Part shown: positions 1 to 7,156 of the stretch, piece after piece
How positions within the stretch are numbered: the first letter of the stretch is position 1
Layout of the letters: each line of letters starts with the position of its first letter
Assembly (NCBI GenBank): GCA_005881695.1
Contig: VBBT01000108.1
Location: 1 to 41,161, forward strand
Direction of reading: 5' to 3'
From: Candidatus Bathyarchaeota archaeon
Lineage (GTDB): Archaea > Thermoproteota > Bathyarchaeia > 40CM-2-53-6
Length of the DNA: 41,161 nt
Program-made: the position numbers and the translations under genes
Notes under the pieces: generated by a model
The model's input: the letters and a program-made list of their open reading frames with translations, nothing else
Told to the model about the DNA's origin: nothing
The model's database searches: none

Positions 1-152
1 TTTCCACCCGTTGGTTGAGCTAGAAGCTCATCGCAAACGGTGCATTTCACATAGTTGCTTGTTCTCTCGAAAATTACCTGTTCATTCGCGCACTTTGGGC
101 ACTTCACTTTTAGGAATATGCTTCGAGGCTTCGGAATCAGTTCCCATCGCAA
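1..152 (-). CDS. rps27e: Ribosomal protein S27e (C-terminal end cut by window)
   Basis: Small-subunit ribosomal protein with a C4 zinc ribbon. Reading the minus strand from a TTG at 152-150 gives a peptide with VKCPKCANEQ, then VKCTVCDELLAQPTGG, which is the S27e zinc ribbon (two CxxC pairs) and its conserved QPTGG tail. The gene runs off the left edge. The TTG lies 3 nt after the L44e stop, so the two are almost certainly co-transcribed. An ATG in another frame nearby reaches a stop quickly. The S27e/L44e pair is a common archaeal arrangement. Confidence 0.9.
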   Translation of the reverse strand, partial: MRWELIPKPRSIFLKVKCPKCANEQVIFERTSNYVKCTVCDELLAQPTGG

Positions 153-155
153 GGG

Positions 156-446
156 TTAGGCTCCAACCTCCAGTTTTCTCAGCCTGATACCTAGCCTCTC
201 AATTGTATAGTTGCAGGTTCGGCATTTCAGTTTGACAAGAGCTTTCTTGGTTGTCTTGGCAGTGCGTTTCAGTTCGGGAAATTTCTGTCCGCCGTACCCA
301 TGCTTACGTCTTTCTTGTCGTCTGGCTCCCCACGATAGGGTCCGCTGCTTGCCTGCCTTGTAGACTGCGACAGCGTGTGCTGTGTGGTGTTTGCACTTGG
401 GGCAGTAGGTGTTGATCTCTTTTGGATACTTCGTTTTTTCTTTCAC
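156..446 (-). CDS. rpl44e: Ribosomal protein L44e
   Basis: Large-subunit ribosomal protein of the archaeal/eukaryotic L44e (L36a) family, 96 aa, the normal length. It has YCPKCKHHT near the N-terminus, the basic GARRQERRKHGYGGQKFP core typical of the family, and a second zinc pair in KCRTCNY. These cysteines form the zinc-binding site. The start is GTG at 446; the family usually begins close to PKEINTYC, so the true start could be a few codons later. It precedes S27e by 3 nt and follows GINS51 by 36 nt. Confidence 0.95.
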   Translation of the reverse strand: MKEKTKYPKEINTYCPKCKHHTAHAVAVYKAGKQRTLSWGARRQERRKHGYGGQKFPELKRTAKTTKKALVKLKCRTCNYTIERLGIRLRKLEVGA

Positions 447-482
447 CGTGGGGAAGGCTGGTTTGGGAGCGGGGGCGTCCTT

Positions 483-1037
483 TTATCCATTATCCCTGTT
501 GCTTGGTCTGATCTCGATCGCGGTGCTTTGCCGTATTAGGCTCTCAGCATTCTCGTACGGAAGAACGGCGATGTCTTCTTTCAGGAATGGTCCGTGAGTC
601 TTCAAGTCTACACCTATGATAGAGGGCATGTCTTTGACGAATCGAAGTAGGAGCTTGTCTTTCTTTGTCTCTGGAGAGTTCGAGGGCTCTATTCCCTGAA
701 CCGTGTCTTCCTTGAACTTTCTATAGTGACGAGCAAGAGTGGAGAGTTCTTCATGAGCCCATTTCTCCGAGGCGTGCGTCGTGACCTGCGCGTTTGTCTG
801 GGACGTGCGCCAGATTTTCGAGAGTCTTCGATCTATGAGTTCGACAACTAGTCGTTCGATTCTCTTTGTTTCCTCGTCTAGAAGGATGGCTTTGAGGGAT
901 CGTTGGTCTAGGTTTCTCTGTGCTTCCTTCAATCTTCTGACGTAAGCGGCTACGTCTCGAAATAGCTCGGGTCTAAGCTCCTGGAGTTCGTGGCTGTGGA
1001 ACTCTCGTCGCCACGCTTCAATTGTTTCATCATAGAT
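483..1037 (-). CDS. Archaeal GINS complex subunit (GINS51-like), non-canonical start
   Basis: Replication protein of the CMG-like helicase complex (MCM-GINS-Cdc45/RecJ). The C-terminal B domain is recognisable from FVKDMPSIIGVDLKTHGPF followed by DIAVLPYENAESLI. The TTG at 932 gives only 149 aa. The same frame stays open upstream to a TGA at 1082-1080 and encodes family-like sequence (YDETIEAWRREFHSHEL), so the gene is longer. That upstream part contains no in-frame ATG, GTG, TTG or CTG. The coordinate given uses the ATC at 1037-1035, which makes 184 aa, close to the family's usual size. The alternative is an ATG at 1056 in another frame, joined by a +1 shift at CTA-TGA (1035-1030). Its position next to the primase genes supports the call. 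The product is fairly sure, the start is not. Confidence 0.8.
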   Translation of the reverse strand: MYDETIEAWRREFHSHELQELRPELFRDVAAYVRRLKEAQRNLDQRSLKAILLDEETKRIERLVVELIDRRLSKIWRTSQTNAQVTTHASEKWAHEELSTLARHYRKFKEDTVQGIEPSNSPETKKDKLLLRFVKDMPSIIGVDLKTHGPFLKEDIAVLPYENAESLIRQSTAIEIRPSNRDNG

Positions 1038-1091
1038 AGTAGGCGTGGAAAAGCATCTCTCTGCAGGACGATGGCTAACTCATTGGCGATC

Positions 1092-1100
1092 TAATAATAT
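1092..1100 (-). promoter_or_regulatory. TATA-like box before GINS51
   Basis: On the minus strand this AT-rich stretch reads ATATTATTA in the short gap between the priS stop and GINS51. A start about 26 bp downstream would fall near 1070, ahead of the candidate starts at 1056 and 1037. Weak match; the gene may simply be read through from priS. Confidence 0.3.
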
Positions 1101-1112
1101 CTTGATGGTGGT

Positions 1113-2327
1113 CTAGGCGATGGGCTGTGCTCGGCGCTTGCAGAGAAGGAGCATGGCAGCGGCCGAAGGCAATAGTACAGTCTCGTCCTGGTATGGTCCG
1201 AACCGTTCTTCTCCGAGTCTAAAGCCTGGGGACTCCGTGACTTTGACCTTCATTTCTCCCTGGAACGCGAGAGGTTCTGTGAATGGATCGAACTCGTCGA
1301 GTCTTTCCTCCGGAACTTTCATCGCAAGTAGTCCAGTGTGCCCGTTAAGGGTTCCAGGCATTCTGATGAGTCTGTGAATATCGGTCGTTACGACCGTGTC
1401 TATTCTTGCCGATTTCTTCTCGACGGCCTTTGACACCAGGGTTTTCCAAGTGGACATTCCAATGCCCTTCACTGAACTCCAGAATGGCTTCCGAAGCAGG
1501 TCTTCCCTATCCCAGGACCTCAAGGCGCTGACCTGAGTTGATGTGAGGCCTATCTGGTCGATCTCGCTTCCGAGAAGATCGTAGATTCCTGCAACTATTC
1601 GTCCCCTCCAACCCGGCTGACCCATTAGCGGGCCTTCTGCGACCCTTGTTCCGCCAACACTAGTCTCCTCTAGTTCGTGTAGTTGTGGGTCTAATCCCTG
1701 AGCTAGAAGATAGTCGGCTATTTCCCTGCGTTCTTCTTCACCGAGCTGTGAAGTTTGTTTGGAGTATACATGGACGTGGTATCCGCGGTGTCCTGAGAAG
1801 AATAGTCGGGTGGCTTCATGGTCTATTCCCAGATCCGTGTAGAGCATCTCCAAGAGCTTTGCAGTTTCCTCCTTCGCCTCCTGGAGGCATCTATCGCAGA
1901 GCCAAGTTTGCTCTTCCATACGATCATTCTTACATTTCGGGCAGAGCTTTGGAGCACCTCCATTTCCTATTGTGCCGCACGCTTTGCATTTCCAATTGTC
2001 ATGGTCCGGTTTGCATGGTGTGTTGAGATGGTCCGCGTCAATATCGAAGACCAGATCGGCACCGGTCCATCCCTTCTCGTCCATCGGTGCCGTAGGTTCG
2101 CGATAGTAAGCCGTGGAGAAATAGACATGCAAAGGGACTAGGTCTCTCACAGCAGTCAGGAGTGAACCTGGGTCTTTGAACGAGCGATGCCTTACCATGA
2201 ACTTTCCATTGAAAAGCAGGAAGCCGTATTCCCTCTCCGCCGGGCTCGGAGGCGGGTCCATCTGCCTTTTAGGGTCTAGGTAGTATTGTTGGAATCTCTG
2301 TCTGATCGCTTGTTCAGCTGGGTTCAC
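1113..2327 (-). CDS. priS: DNA primase small (catalytic) subunit PriS
   Basis: Catalytic subunit of the archaeal/eukaryotic primase, 404 aa, GTG start. The metal-binding motif FDIDAD lies at residues 94-99 (Asp95 and Asp97 predicted catalytic), and the SGHRGYHVH motif of the active site at 178-186. Between them sit seven cysteines: C105 and three CxxC pairs (114/117, 129/132, 144/147). That is more than one zinc knuckle needs and suggests two zinc sites. The 5' end overlaps the 3' end of priL by 14 bp, so the two primase subunits are translationally linked. Confidence 0.95.
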   Translation of the reverse strand: MNPAEQAIRQRFQQYYLDPKRQMDPPPSPAEREYGFLLFNGKFMVRHRSFKDPGSLLTAVRDLVPLHVYFSTAYYREPTAPMDEKGWTGADLVFDIDADHLNTPCKPDHDNWKCKACGTIGNGGAPKLCPKCKNDRMEEQTWLCDRCLQEAKEETAKLLEMLYTDLGIDHEATRLFFSGHRGYHVHVYSKQTSQLGEEERREIADYLLAQGLDPQLHELEETSVGGTRVAEGPLMGQPGWRGRIVAGIYDLLGSEIDQIGLTSTQVSALRSWDREDLLRKPFWSSVKGIGMSTWKTLVSKAVEKKSARIDTVVTTDIHRLIRMPGTLNGHTGLLAMKVPEERLDEFDPFTEPLAFQGEMKVKVTESPGFRLGEERFGPYQDETVLLPSAAAMLLLCKRRAQPIA

Positions 2328-3366
2328 GTTTCGGCCCCCTTCCAGTCAGGATTCCTGCTTTTCTCTTGTAGTAACTCAGAGGGTTCCTGATTGTGCTGCA
2401 GATCTCATCCGGCTTGTAGCAGACACCGTAAGTCTTGAGTGTCGTGCACATTGGGCAGGTGTACTTTGTTCTCCCGCCTCTCTTGCCGGCGATGTGTTCA
2501 ACCTGGTAACGGGTCATTTTCTCCGAAAAGTCGCTGGCAGGCTTGAATGTCTTGACTATCTCCTCTTCTCCCGCTCCGATGTTAACGAGGAACGATGCAA
2601 GTGTGAATCGGCCCATGTGTTGCACATTCTTTCCTTCAGCGAGATTGTCAATGAGGTGTCTCACACAGGGAGGCATTGCCTCTGGCGAGGGTACTTTCGG
2701 AAGTTCATAGTGGGACGGAATGCCGAGCCATTTCGTGATGAGTCCTCTTGTCCGTTCGACTTTAGGCTGCAGGAGCTTCGGTACCTCACCGGGAAGCCTA
2801 CCGCTCCTGTTCACTATTCTCGTTCTGACCTCTTCCTCAAGGAGACGTGCCAGTTCTTCTCGGGTGGCATAGACTGAACCGTGGTCCAGAATCCTGTTGG
2901 GCAGCTTCCATTTTGGCTCTTTGAGATGAACAGAGTTCCTTAAGTAGTCGGCTAGTGAGATTGCGAAATCGTAGAACCTTTTTCCGGGCTGGGCATCGAT
3001 CTTGTTTAGCTTCCAGCCGAAGGTTGTCCGGGCGATGTAATCGAGCTTCTCTGGGCTTTCCTGCCGGAGTAGTTCGTAGGCTCTCTTGGCTTCTGCGAGC
3101 GCGAATCTTCTCTGCGCCCTCTCCTCCCCGGTAAGGCTCAGGATCAGATTGGAAACGGGGAATGAGAGTATCTCCGCGTTCTCGTTGGCAAACTCGTTCG
3201 AGACTCTTCCTTTTGAGAGGGCTTCTTCCAGCCTCTTTTCTGCTCTCTCGAGGACCGGGCTGAAGTCTGGGGATGCGATGTCGTCGATGGAAATTCCTAG
3301 TTCTTTGATGTAGTCGGAGGCTTCGTTGAGGAAGGGATACTTGGCTAGGTCAGCCCTTGTTAACAT
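2314..3366 (-). CDS. priL: DNA primase large subunit PriL
   Basis: Regulatory subunit of the primase, carrying the C-terminal 4Fe-4S domain. It is 350 aa with an ATG start. The C-terminal domain begins around residue 230 (MPPCVRHLIDNL) and contains C234, C304, C307, C316 and C323 in the PPC..YTCPMC..YGVC..C pattern; four of these are expected to hold the cluster. The N-terminal helical part contains LTRADLAKYPFL, as in other PriL. It starts 10 nt after pcn and overlaps priS. Confidence 0.95.
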   Translation of the reverse strand: MLTRADLAKYPFLNEASDYIKELGISIDDIASPDFSPVLERAEKRLEEALSKGRVSNEFANENAEILSFPVSNLILSLTGEERAQRRFALAEAKRAYELLRQESPEKLDYIARTTFGWKLNKIDAQPGKRFYDFAISLADYLRNSVHLKEPKWKLPNRILDHGSVYATREELARLLEEEVRTRIVNRSGRLPGEVPKLLQPKVERTRGLITKWLGIPSHYELPKVPSPEAMPPCVRHLIDNLAEGKNVQHMGRFTLASFLVNIGAGEEEIVKTFKPASDFSEKMTRYQVEHIAGKRGGRTKYTCPMCTTLKTYGVCYKPDEICSTIRNPLSYYKRKAGILTGRGPKREPS

Positions 3367-3376
3367 AAGGTTCTTC

Positions 3377-4189
3377 TTATTCGGCCTCTATTCTTGGGGC
3401 GAGATAATAAAGAAGCCTTCCTTGCTGGGGCATTTCGAACTCGACTTTGATCGGCATGTTGGTGGAGAACTCGAGAGATGTGACCTCTGAGGCTCCTGAG
3501 CCCGCTCGGATTATCTCTCCGAGATAGTTGAGGTTGTACGTAGCTTTCGCGGGTTCTTTCACGTCGAGTTCGAGGATGGCGTCGCTTCCCTTATCGAGTT
3601 CTATCAGGGCACTAGTCAGCTCCCCTGATGCTCTGACAACGAATTTTTCCTGGCTTACCTCGAACTTGACGTTGTCGCTTATGGATTGTGCGTCATCGAT
3701 GATGTCTCGCAGGCTTGCTGCTGTAATCTTGACTCTCGCGTTGAACGGGACCTTTGGTGTGGGAACTTCTTCGGTGGAAGGTTCGAGGGTCGGTGTTATG
3801 AATTTCCTGACAATGTTGCCTTTGAGAGTGATGTTGAGCTTTTTGTTCGCATCGTCATAGACGACCTCGATGGATTCATCACTCTTGGTTCTTTTCAATA
3901 GTTTGAGGAGGTTCGATACGCTCAGACGGAGCTTGGTTGGAGCCGTGCACTCGTAAGTGTCGAAGGCTGTCTTGGGCCATTCGAAGTCGACCATGGCTAT
4001 GTGGGATGGGTCCATGGAGCGTAGCTTGATCCCATCGGGCGATGCGTTGAAGTCAGCCTCTTCGATCAGGCTTGAGATTGCCCCGATCAGGTTGCGGAAG
4101 AGCCGTGCATCGTTCATTGTGGCTTTGAACATGGGGTTTGCCGGCTTTTCCTTCTTGGCCGACGTTTCCGCTATTGAACTTTCTAGCAA
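3377..4189 (-). CDS. pcn: DNA polymerase sliding clamp PCNA
   Basis: Homotrimeric clamp that tethers the replicative polymerase, FEN1 and ligase to DNA. The family signature SMDPSHIAMVDFEWP is present (about residues 58-72), and the C-terminus YYLAPRIEAE is typical. From the TTG at 4189 (3 nt after the tfs stop) it is 270 aa. The usual PCNA N-terminus corresponds to MFKATMNDARLFRNL, which begins at an ATG at 4132 and gives 251 aa, nearer the family norm. The first 19 residues are therefore either a lineage extension or untranslated. Family certain, start open. Confidence 0.95.
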   Translation of the reverse strand: MLESSIAETSAKKEKPANPMFKATMNDARLFRNLIGAISSLIEEADFNASPDGIKLRSMDPSHIAMVDFEWPKTAFDTYECTAPTKLRLSVSNLLKLLKRTKSDESIEVVYDDANKKLNITLKGNIVRKFITPTLEPSTEEVPTPKVPFNARVKITAASLRDIIDDAQSISDNVKFEVSQEKFVVRASGELTSALIELDKGSDAILELDVKEPAKATYNLNYLGEIIRAGSGASEVTSLEFSTNMPIKVEFEMPQQGRLLYYLAPRIEAE

Positions 4190-4192
4190 TTT

Positions 4193-4534
4193 CTAACTGT
4201 TCTCCCGCCATGTGGCTCCGCAGTTGGTACATCTAAAGAATTGGGTCGAGGACTCGTCTCCACCCCTCGTCTGGACGAGCCAGTAGAATGCCTCGTGATT
4301 GTTGCACTTGGGGCATTCAGCCTTGGCCTTGGGTAGGGTCCGTATCTTCTGTTCCTCCCGGCCTATGACCACTATCTTCTCCTTCTCGTGGGCCAGCTTG
4401 CTAACTTGCTTGTCGCCGCGGTTGCTCGTGTAGCCGCATTTTCCGCAGGCCATGAACACCTTCTTCTCTCTCTTAGCGGGCAGGAGCGTGGACCCGCATT
4501 TCGGACAGAACTGCAAAACAGGTTCGCTCTCCAA
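4193..4534 (-). CDS. tfs: Transcription factor S (TFS)
   Basis: Archaeal TFIIS-like cleavage factor that rescues backtracked RNA polymerase. The 113-aa protein has an N-terminal zinc ribbon (FCPKCGS..CGKCGY) and a C-terminal TFIIS-type ribbon (CPKCNN..FRCTNCGATWR). The hairpin TRGGDESSTQFF carries the acidic DE pair that enters the polymerase active site. Start is TTG at 4534, and 24 nt separate it from the DUF99 stop. Confidence 0.95.
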   Translation of the reverse strand: MESEPVLQFCPKCGSTLLPAKREKKVFMACGKCGYTSNRGDKQVSKLAHEKEKIVVIGREEQKIRTLPKAKAECPKCNNHEAFYWLVQTRGGDESSTQFFRCTNCGATWRENS

Positions 4535-4558
4535 AAGCCTAGGAGGCGAATTTATTTG

Positions 4559-5047
4559 TTAGCTTGGAAACCCATGTTTTTCCCGAAAAAATCGGGATCT
4601 GGCGACCAAGTGGGCGATTCGCAAGGGCTCAGGGAGCATTCCTGTTGCCCAGGTTGTGGAGAGAATTTGCTGAAGGACCCGGGGCGGAAGGAGACTTTTT
4701 ACCTGCAACCATTTCGTTCCGATCTTGTATGGTTTGAAGCCGGTTGAACTACTGTTTCTCGCCGAGTCGATCTGGAGGACTGGCAGCCTAGTCAACCTCT
4801 CAATGACCTTGGCGTCGAGTCGCATTTTGGGATCGTGCGTCATGACCAGCCTAAGTTCCGGAAAGAATCTCGTCCCGAGGATCGCAGATCGAATTGACTT
4901 GCTCTCCGGAATAGGCTTCGAAGGAAAGACTACAATTCCGTCTAGGAATGTACCGCCCCTCACGATTGCACCCACCAGGCGCCGAGGGTTGCACAGGTCG
5001 AGTCCTAGTGTCCTGATCTCCTTCTTGACCGTAAACTTGCGCGTCAT
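4559..5047 (-). CDS. DUF99 family protein (endonuclease dU / UPF0215)
   Basis: 162 aa. The N-terminal KKEIRTLGLDLCNPRRLVGAIVRGGTFLDGIV matches the DUF99 family, which is related in fold to endonuclease V; an archaeal member has been reported as a deoxyuridine endonuclease. The sequence supports family membership, not activity. At 162 aa it is somewhat short for the family. Its ATG overlaps the stop of the RNase III-like gene by 4 nt. Position in the replication/transcription operon would suit DNA repair. Confidence 0.8.
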   Translation of the reverse strand: MTRKFTVKKEIRTLGLDLCNPRRLVGAIVRGGTFLDGIVVFPSKPIPESKSIRSAILGTRFFPELRLVMTHDPKMRLDAKVIERLTRLPVLQIDSARNSSSTGFKPYKIGTKWLQVKSLLPPRVLQQILSTTWATGMLPEPLRIAHLVARSRFFREKHGFPS

Positions 5048-5412
5048 GATTGTTTTCTAAGCTTGGACAGGGCCATGTCAGCCAACACGGAGAAGTTCTT
5101 GCTGGGGTCAAGATTCTCTGTCTTGAGACAAGACACAATCTCCTCAAGTGTGATCATTTTCTGCAACCAGACATATCCCAGCAAAGCCTCTAAGCTGTTA
5201 GCCACTTCTCCTCTACCGACTCGTCTAGGGAGATGCTTTCTCAGTCCAGCCTTTACAGCGGCGTCTGCCAAGATCCTATCCTGGACCTTCGTTCCCTTTG
5301 GCCGACTAGTGGTTTCTGTTAGAGCTATTGAGTAAGCGAAATTCAAGAGGGAGTCACCGAACTGGGCTAGTTCGGTGTTTGTCAGAATCTTGACAAGACC
5401 CTCCTCACTCAA
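5044..5412 (-). CDS. Ribonuclease III-like single-domain protein
   Basis: 122 aa, TTG start. LAQFGDSLLNFAYS matches the RNase III signature (ERLEFLGDAVL type), with the central Gly-Asp kept but the first acidic residue replaced by Gln. VQDRILADAAVKAGL and the later EVANSLEALLGYVWL (conserved EALLG) fit the second half of the domain. There is no double-stranded RNA-binding domain. It resembles the small stand-alone RNase III-fold proteins of Thaumarchaeota and relatives. Whether it cleaves RNA cannot be told from sequence. Confidence 0.75.
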   Translation of the reverse strand: MSEEGLVKILTNTELAQFGDSLLNFAYSIALTETTSRPKGTKVQDRILADAAVKAGLRKHLPRRVGRGEVANSLEALLGYVWLQKMITLEEIVSCLKTENLDPSKNFSVLADMALSKLRKQS

Positions 5413-5456
5413 CCGGGATCATCCCGAGCTAGAGATTATTGCGCTATTGAAGACGC

Positions 5457-6134
5457 TCACTCGGAGAGGATAGATGGTAAAGCGTAGAGGGAACTGATTA
5501 TCGAGTCAGCTCCCGCCTCCTCCAATTCTTCTCTTGAATAGAATCCCTGGGGTAGCCCGATCGCTCTAGTTCCCGCCCGTTTTCCCCCGAGCATATCCAC
5601 AGGCTCGTCTCCAATCACAATACATTCTTTCGGCGCAAGGTGGAAGTCTGCGATGGTTTTGAGGTAGGGTTGTGCTGATGGCTTGAACTCTGCAACTTGT
5701 TCCGGGGTAATCGCAGAGCGGAAATAGTTACCCAGTCTCCAAACGTCCAAACGTCTCGTGAGCCGTGCCTTTCTTACAAAGGTCACTATGCCCATGACAA
5801 ACCCTTTCTGCTTGAGTTGTTCCAAGAGTCCGACTAGATCGTCTCCTGGTCCCGTCTCATCCATTTTGGCATCTAGCTTCTCGAAAAATCTCGCTCGGAC
5901 CTCCTCGTCGCGTTCAAGTCCTCGCTCTCTAGCAAGGGAGACGGCGATTCCGCTTATCTTGAGAGTTTCCCGTGCCCCGCCGTTTCTGATCTCGCTTCGG
6001 GCCAGCCGGAGAGCCTCGTAGGCTGTCACTTCGAGGTTGAATCCTCTGAGTGTCTCTTCGATCAGTGAGATCCAGAGTCTCCAGTCTCCGTAGAGCGTGC
6101 CATCAAAATCGAAGATGATGCCCTTCGAAGGCAG
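5457..6134 (-). CDS. HAD-superfamily hydrolase, probable CTG start
   Basis: Phosphatase of the haloacid dehalogenase superfamily, about 225 aa. Motif I is IIFDFDGTL, the lysine motif is in FKPSAQPYLK, and motif III is CIVIGDEPVDMLGG; a helical cap lies between. A start at 6029 would lose motif I, so the gene must begin upstream. The frame there is open back to a TGA but has no ATG, GTG or TTG before FDFDGT. A CTG at 6134-6132, preceded by GGGG about 8-11 nt upstream and 14 nt after the rpoL stop, is the best candidate. Substrate unknown. Confidence 0.8.
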   Translation of the reverse strand: MPSKGIIFDFDGTLYGDWRLWISLIEETLRGFNLEVTAYEALRLARSEIRNGGARETLKISGIAVSLARERGLERDEEVRARFFEKLDAKMDETGPGDDLVGLLEQLKQKGFVMGIVTFVRKARLTRRLDVWRLGNYFRSAITPEQVAEFKPSAQPYLKTIADFHLAPKECIVIGDEPVDMLGGKRAGTRAIGLPQGFYSREELEEAGADSIISSLYALPSILSE

Positions 6135-6148
6135 AAGGCGTTCCCCGG

Positions 6149-6442
6149 TTAGCTTTCAACATCGGCAGCTGCGGCTGCACTGAACTTTTCTATGAATTCC
6201 TCAGTGTCCTGATGGATCTTTTTCGCGGCTCGCTCCAAGGCCTTCTCGGCGGAAGACTCGCCTTTCATTCTCAAAGTTATGACCGGTCTGGTGAATAGCG
6301 GGTGGGGAAGGTCGTAGCCTGCCCAGTCCACCGTCTTGTCTTCCAAGAGAGCGTCTTGCATGAGATGTCCGAAAGTGTGACCTTCGCCTTCTACCTCAAC
6401 TTTGAGGAACCCCTTGGATTTCTTCAAAACGTTGACCTTCAA
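6149..6442 (-). CDS. rpoL: RNA polymerase subunit L (RpoL/Rpb11)
   Basis: Assembly-platform subunit of archaeal RNA polymerase that pairs with RpoD. The 97-aa product has the family core GHTFGHLMQDALLED and YDLPHPLFTRPVITLRMKG, and normal length. Start is TTG at 6442, overlapping the csl4 stop by 4 nt. Co-transcription with csl4 is typical for archaea. Confidence 0.95.
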   Translation of the reverse strand: MKVNVLKKSKGFLKVEVEGEGHTFGHLMQDALLEDKTVDWAGYDLPHPLFTRPVITLRMKGESSAEKALERAAKKIHQDTEEFIEKFSAAAAADVES

Positions 6443-7017
6443 CTCGGGACGTTTCCTCCAGCTCCGAAGTCCTCGGCCAATCGTCGTCTCTCAACATTCA
6501 GGCACTGCGTACAACGGAGAATTCTTCCAGAGAGTACGAGTTCGCCTCCGCATCTAGAGCAGTAGGCTTTGATCACGCCCATGTCCCGTCCGACTGTAGT
6601 CAGCTTGGGTATCCGCTGGCTTACATCGATTACCTTTCCCCGGATAATGTCGTTAGGTTTGCAGACGTCGCCCATGAAGCGCTCGAATCTCGGACTGGAA
6701 TTGGAGATATGCAGCATACCTGCGAACGGTGGTTGCAGCTTGTGCCCGTCGACTACTATGATGTTGACGATGGCCATTTTCTCTTGGACCTTCTCGACAA
6801 CACCGATGATCGTGGATCCTTCCTCAGGGACGATCGGGGGTCCTGCGGAGGTTTTTACCGAGACTATGTGTCGGTTGGAATCGACTGCGGCCAATCCGGT
6901 TTGGGATGAATATACTGTTCCGTCTACCTCGACCGTTCCGCGGCCTGGCATGAACTCCTCGACAACGCCCAGTTTCTCTCCTGGAACGACGAATTGTCCG
7001 TCCAGCTTCTTTATCAT
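6439..7017 (-). CDS. csl4: Exosome RNA-binding subunit Csl4
   Basis: RNA-binding cap protein of the archaeal exosome, which degrades and tails RNA 3' ends. Over 192 aa it has the N-terminal Csl4 domain (VVPGEKLGVVEEFMPGRGT), a central S1 domain (about 65-145, with FAGMLHISN and RGKVIDVSQR) and a C-terminal zinc ribbon (YCSRCGG..LRCTQC). ATG at 7017 is the first gene of the minus-strand operon and has a TATA box upstream. Confidence 0.95.
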   Translation of the reverse strand: MIKKLDGQFVVPGEKLGVVEEFMPGRGTVEVDGTVYSSQTGLAAVDSNRHIVSVKTSAGPPIVPEEGSTIIGVVEKVQEKMAIVNIIVVDGHKLQPPFAGMLHISNSSPRFERFMGDVCKPNDIIRGKVIDVSQRIPKLTTVGRDMGVIKAYCSRCGGELVLSGRILRCTQCLNVERRRLAEDFGAGGNVPS

Positions 7018-7064
7018 GGCTGTTCTTGTAACCTTTCAGGAACAGTCCTCTTTTGGTCGGCCCG

Positions 7065-7073
7065 ATTCTTATA
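7065..7073 (-). promoter_or_regulatory. TATA box of the csl4-rps27e operon
   Basis: The minus strand reads TATAAGAAT here, a good archaeal TATA box. Transcription would begin about 26 bp downstream near 7043, leaving a leader of roughly 25 nt before the csl4 ATG at 7017. The gap to the next gene upstream is 139 bp. Confidence 0.6.
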
Positions 7074-7156
7074 CCCTTGTCTTGAGGCGGGATTATAGAT
7101 GCGGGTTCGATGCTCGCCAGTGTCAGGCTGGCTGATTTTTCCAGAAAAACCGTAGC

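Noticed and set aside
4187-4189. TTG as the definite PCNA start
   Set aside because: Kept as the annotated start because it follows tfs by 3 nt, but not taken as certain, since the ATG at 4132 fits the family's usual N-terminus better.
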